In this document: positions 60,767 through 64,000 of the stretch, one piece after another
Layout: each line of letters opens with the position of its first letter
How positions within the stretch are numbered: position 1 is the first letter of the stretch
Origin: Perkinsus olseni
Lineage: Eukaryota > Perkinsozoa > Perkinsida > Perkinsidae
Direction of reading: 5' to 3'
DNA: 64,000 nt
Assembly (NCBI GenBank): GCA_013115135.1
Contig: JABANP010000003.1
Span: 393,127-457,126, forward strand
Translations under genes and position numbers: made by a program
The notes under the pieces: generated by a model
The model's database searches: none
What the model was told of the DNA's origin: nothing
What the model saw: the letters and a program-made list of their open reading frames with translations, nothing else

Positions 60767-60873
60767 GAGGATACAGTAAGGCTCGGGTTCCTCATAAAAC
60801 TATCTACACAGGAATCAACATCGAGGATACAGTATGACTCAGGGTCCTAATAAAAACTATCTACACAGGAACC
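60767..60873. repeat. Two tandem copies of a ~50-bp unit
   Basis: GAGGATACAGTA begins at 60767 and again at 60823. Both copies share the end ACTATCTACACAGGAA, with a few substitutions and a one-base indel between. The repeat lies just 3' of the intact amidohydrolase stop, in the spacer towards its pseudogene copy. Confidence 0.8.
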
Positions 60874-60916
60874 AGATTGAGAAATCCGAATCTGCTGGTA
60901 AAATAGCAAGTAAAAA

Positions 60917-63729
60917 CTATGCTTGTGCTGCTCCCGCAACGGCCTCTCGCTCCGCCTTGAACTCTGCTATCTGCTTCTGGTAGTGCGCTATCTTCTCAGC
61001 TGAAGGCTTGCGCATCGACAAAACCTGGAGAGCAACAAGTAACGGTCATGTGAGGAACACCCGTTTGAAGCCACTAGATGAGACCGCGTTCACTAAAGAA
61101 GCATCCCGAGATATGTCACAGTTGCTAGTACCTCTCTATCCTGCACGACGCGGTCGCCTCCGATCCATACGTCGGTCACTGATCTCTGGTTGGTGTACCT
61201 GATCGGGACAAATTAGAGCAACTTCTGTGGTACCGGACTGGAGCATTCCGCGTGTTGGTGTACCATAGACAGGATGCATCAAAAGTCCATTCACGCCCAG
61301 ACCTGCAGTATAGCAACCTCAGAATAAATCCAGCTTACACAATAGCTGACACAGGATCGTATACGGGCTGATTCTCCAGACGGCCAAGGTCGATGGCGAT
61401 CATATCGACGAGCTTGCCGACCTCGAGAGATCCCAAGTCCTACACAACAGAAATACTCCTGTTGCAAGGGTGAAGCAGTGCGACACTCACCGACTCTCGC
61501 CTGACAGCCTTAGCACCGTTTATGGTTGCCATACGGACGGCGGTGTAGCAGTTAACGGCTTTAGGGTTCATGCCGGGCCCTGAATGAGCAGATAATCCCT
61601 CATCGGCCAGTCGTTGCCTCCTCTCTACCTGCAACCTTCCCTAAGAGACTCGCGTACTGCATCTCCTGTAGCATATCCACAGAGTTGTTGCTGCAGGGGC
61701 CATCAGTACCAAGGCACACGTTAACACCAGCATCCAGCATCCTCTGTACCTACAGAGACGAGACGAGTTGCACAAGTTCGGTCCTCACGAAGTGCTACCT
61801 TAGCTATGCCACTCGCAAGCTTGGCATTAGAGCGCGGGCAATGAACCGCGCTTGCGCCAGCTCTCGCGAACCGGGCCATCTCCTGAAACAACATCTCACT
61901 CAACCGGGAATGTTGAAGATGATAACAAAGAGAGAGGCGTAAAGAGTATCCGCATGGCACGCTCGGCAAGAGTTAACTTAGTGAAGAAGACGCAGTGCCA
62001 GAACTGACCTCGTCAGTCATGTGCACACAGTGGGCGGCGATCAAGTGGTCGTTAAGCAAGCCCGCTTCGTCTATGGCATCAACTGCAGACTCGCCATGCT
62101 CCTTTGAAGTAACTAGAGAGAAAGTTTGCTGGGTATCACTCGTGATAATTGCGGAAGTGAAGGCCTACTCATCAACCTCGGCCTGTGACTCGTTCAGATG
62201 AATATGAACTAGAGTTCCAGCCGGCTTAGCGATTGCCGCGATTCTCTTCAGCTTATCCTTAGGGACCTGAATATCAATGATAACCCTTAGACGACGCGCC
62301 ACTGTTGAACGCAAGTTCCGAACCAGAGATACCCTACTTACCGTGTAAGTAGCGTGGGCGATGTTCAAGGGAGTCACCATCTCGCTGCGATTTTCTGAGG
62401 ACAGTGCGAGTATATCGCAAAGTAGCATTGCAAGGGAAAAGTCGATCCACAAAGGCAGTAAGAACAGCCGCAAGATGCTTGGCCAGAGCCTTCACGCGGA
62501 TTTGCCTAGAAGAGTTCACGCTCTGTCTCAGCACAGACCCAAACTACTTCACCTCACAGATCACTATCAAAGGCAGTGGAGAGCGTTCAAATCCTCGTTG
62601 ATAAGCGTATTCTCACCTTTATTGTTGACGTATTCAGCACCGTCGTCGATCATCTTGTCGATGGTACCGTCACCAAGGTCCATCACTGACTCGCCATTGA
62701 AACACCTGAGGCAATTACCATGTTGAACTCTACCACTAGTAACCACTGGGCCGAGTCGAAGCCTGCGAGGGAACCTATCTGAGACTTACCTGATATGAGC
62801 AGCGTTAGCAACCTCGGCCGTTTCGTGGGGGAACTGGTACATATCGACGAATGTAGTCGAACCTGGGGAACAACACTGATAACATCCACCACACACGCTT
62901 ACAGCCATCATCGACCTAAGAGGCATCTACGGCTAAGTGAAGGGTTCACGCCGAATTAGCGCGAGGTCATCATTTTTGGAGAATATACTCCGACAGTTCA
63001 CACGAATAACAATAGCGTCGAAGTTGTCGGCACAGAACCAAGTACTACAGTGTCCTAACCGATACCAACTCACCGGTGAGAAGCATCTCATAGACGCTAA
63101 GTTCAGTTCCGAGCTTCACATATTCCGAGCAGAGGAACCTAAACATAAAAGGTTTCGCCGAAGTCGGCCAGAGCGCAAGCGGCTGCCGAATCTCAGACTG
63201 CGGGGAATCCCTCACTGGAAAGCTTACTTCGCTTCAGCAGGCCAGACGTACTGCTGGAGCCAGTCCTGCAAGTTCTGGTCATCAGAGTAACCCTGAATGG
63301 AACGGTATTGGCTACAAGGGCATAGATACTCCCTATAGCCGAGTGGGCCGGCGAAGGAAAACGAAAGTGTCGTACTCTGAGAGGCGCCATAGGGGTGTGT
63401 TGATGGCAGTTGACCATGCCGGGCATGATGGCATGCTTGGGAAGATGCTCAGTCACTTCGACGTCAGCGGGGAGCTCAGAGAAAGGGCAAACGTTGAGGA
63501 TTCGATGGGACCTGAGACGGGAGTGTGACGTGCCTCCGGATGGCCCACTGCTGGGTGCCGAGTACAGTTCCGTTGGCGGCACCGGCGCTCCAGCGTGTAC
63601 TCACTCGTTGTCCCAGACGACACAACCGTCAGGAATGACAGAATTCTCTTCATCGACTTGGATAACCCAACCAGCGCGAATGCAGGTAATTCCAGAGCCG
63701 CTTGAAGTGGTGGAGATTTCGCTAGACAT
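60917..63729 (-). CDS. Amidohydrolase, ATZ/TRZ type (MTA/SAH deaminase-like)
   Basis: Metal-dependent deaminase of nucleosides or bases. Starts MSSEISTTSSGSGIT at 63729, with CIRAGWVIQVDEENSVIPDG. Landmarks: HAIMPGMVNCHQHTPMAPLR (HxH metal ligands), GYSDDQNLQDWLQQYVWPAE, ELSVYEMLLTG, TTFVDMYQFPHETAEVANAA, LVHIHLNESQAEV (metal His), LLNDHLIAAHCVHMTDE, AVHCPRSNAKLASGIAK, VCLGTDGPCSNNSVDMLQEM (metal Asp), NCYTAVRMATINGAKAV, LGSLEVGKLVDMIAIDLGRL, and final exon SMRKPSAEKIAHYQKQIAEF ending at 60917. About ten exons with GT-AG introns. The set fits 5'-methylthioadenosine/S-adenosylhomocysteine deaminases better than guanine deaminase. Substrate remains an inference. Confidence 0.83.
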
Positions 63730-64000
63730 GATGTCAGTAAGGATAGAACAAGTAAGACAACAGCAACCTCAGACAAACATACATGATCAGGGGGTGTATA
63801 GGCCAGCGCACCTCAAGCGTATCCCCTGTTGCTGGGCGCAGGTTTTTGGGGCAAGTTCCACCGTCAGTACCCGGTCTTCCTCGCACAACACGATCCGTCA
63901 TTCTAGTTCAAATATCTTACCAAAGAACGCAAAGTTGCTCGCTGACCAACATCTAGTACTACGCGGCTCAAAGGACTCAACTCGAGCTACAGTGGGTTCC
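63730..64000. other. Upstream region of the amidohydrolase
   Basis: The right edge of the window. It should hold the promoter of the minus-strand amidohydrolase. No ORF or named element is seen. Confidence 0.4.

Noticed and set aside
1..64000. CRISPR arrays, bacterial operons, viral genes, transposases
   Set aside because: None seen. Introns, eukaryotic gene families and absence of repeat-spacer arrays or transposase motifs speak against them.

Overview
This window is nuclear DNA of an intron-rich protist. Short GT-AG introns (mostly about 35-60 nt) interrupt most genes, and both strands are densely coded. The gene set is eukaryotic: eRF1, Iml1/DEPDC5, Sen1-type helicase, RanBPM/Gid1, ZMYND10, SLC30A9 and CD36-family proteins. 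ZMYND10 implies motile flagella. A C-terminal SKM on isocitrate lyase implies a peroxisome or glyoxysome. CD36-like ectoproteins, KGG-rich KH proteins and GTAGTA-type donor sites suggest an alveolate. A Perkinsus-like perkinsozoan is my best guess, but that is inference, not proof. eRF1 keeps the TASNIKS, YxCxxxF and GGQ motifs, so the standard three stop codons are expected.

Layout. 0-2 kb: weak exons of a cysteine-rich, possibly secreted protein (-) and a tiny gene (+). 2.4-13.1 kb (+): C2-domain protein, TPR protein, nucleotide-sugar transporter, pyroglutamyl-peptidase I, SLC30A9-type zinc transporter, divergent kinase-like protein. 13.5-17.4 kb (-): two neighbouring KH-domain RNA-binding proteins with low-complexity tails. 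17.5-20.0 kb (+): membrane-anchored serine carboxypeptidase. 20.6-22.5 kb (-): eRF1. 23.7-29.9 kb (+): tandem CD36-family pair, intronless, both with frame breaks. 30.7-35.0 kb (+): ZMYND10, then isocitrate lyase. 36.0-47.4 kb (-): RanBPM/Gid1-like protein, an unrecognised gene, Sen1/senataxin-like helicase, an unrecognised helical protein. 49.1-50.4 kb (+): protein with a myristoylation/palmitoylation-type N terminus plus a membrane segment. 51.0-59.5 kb (-): TruD/PUS7 pseudouridine synthase and Iml1/DEPDC5. 59.8-63.7 kb (-): amidohydrolase (MTA/SAH deaminase type) followed by its own decayed tandem copy.

The genes do not form one pathway. They are ordinary eukaryotic housekeeping, membrane and RNA-processing genes. 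The most unusual signal is recurrent: at highly conserved motifs of several unrelated genes the reading frame jumps by +1 (two C-run cases by -1), where no canonical intron explains it. Consensus indel error, non-canonical splicing, pseudogenes and real frameshifting all remain possible. Exon boundaries were derived by hand and are approximate unless stated.
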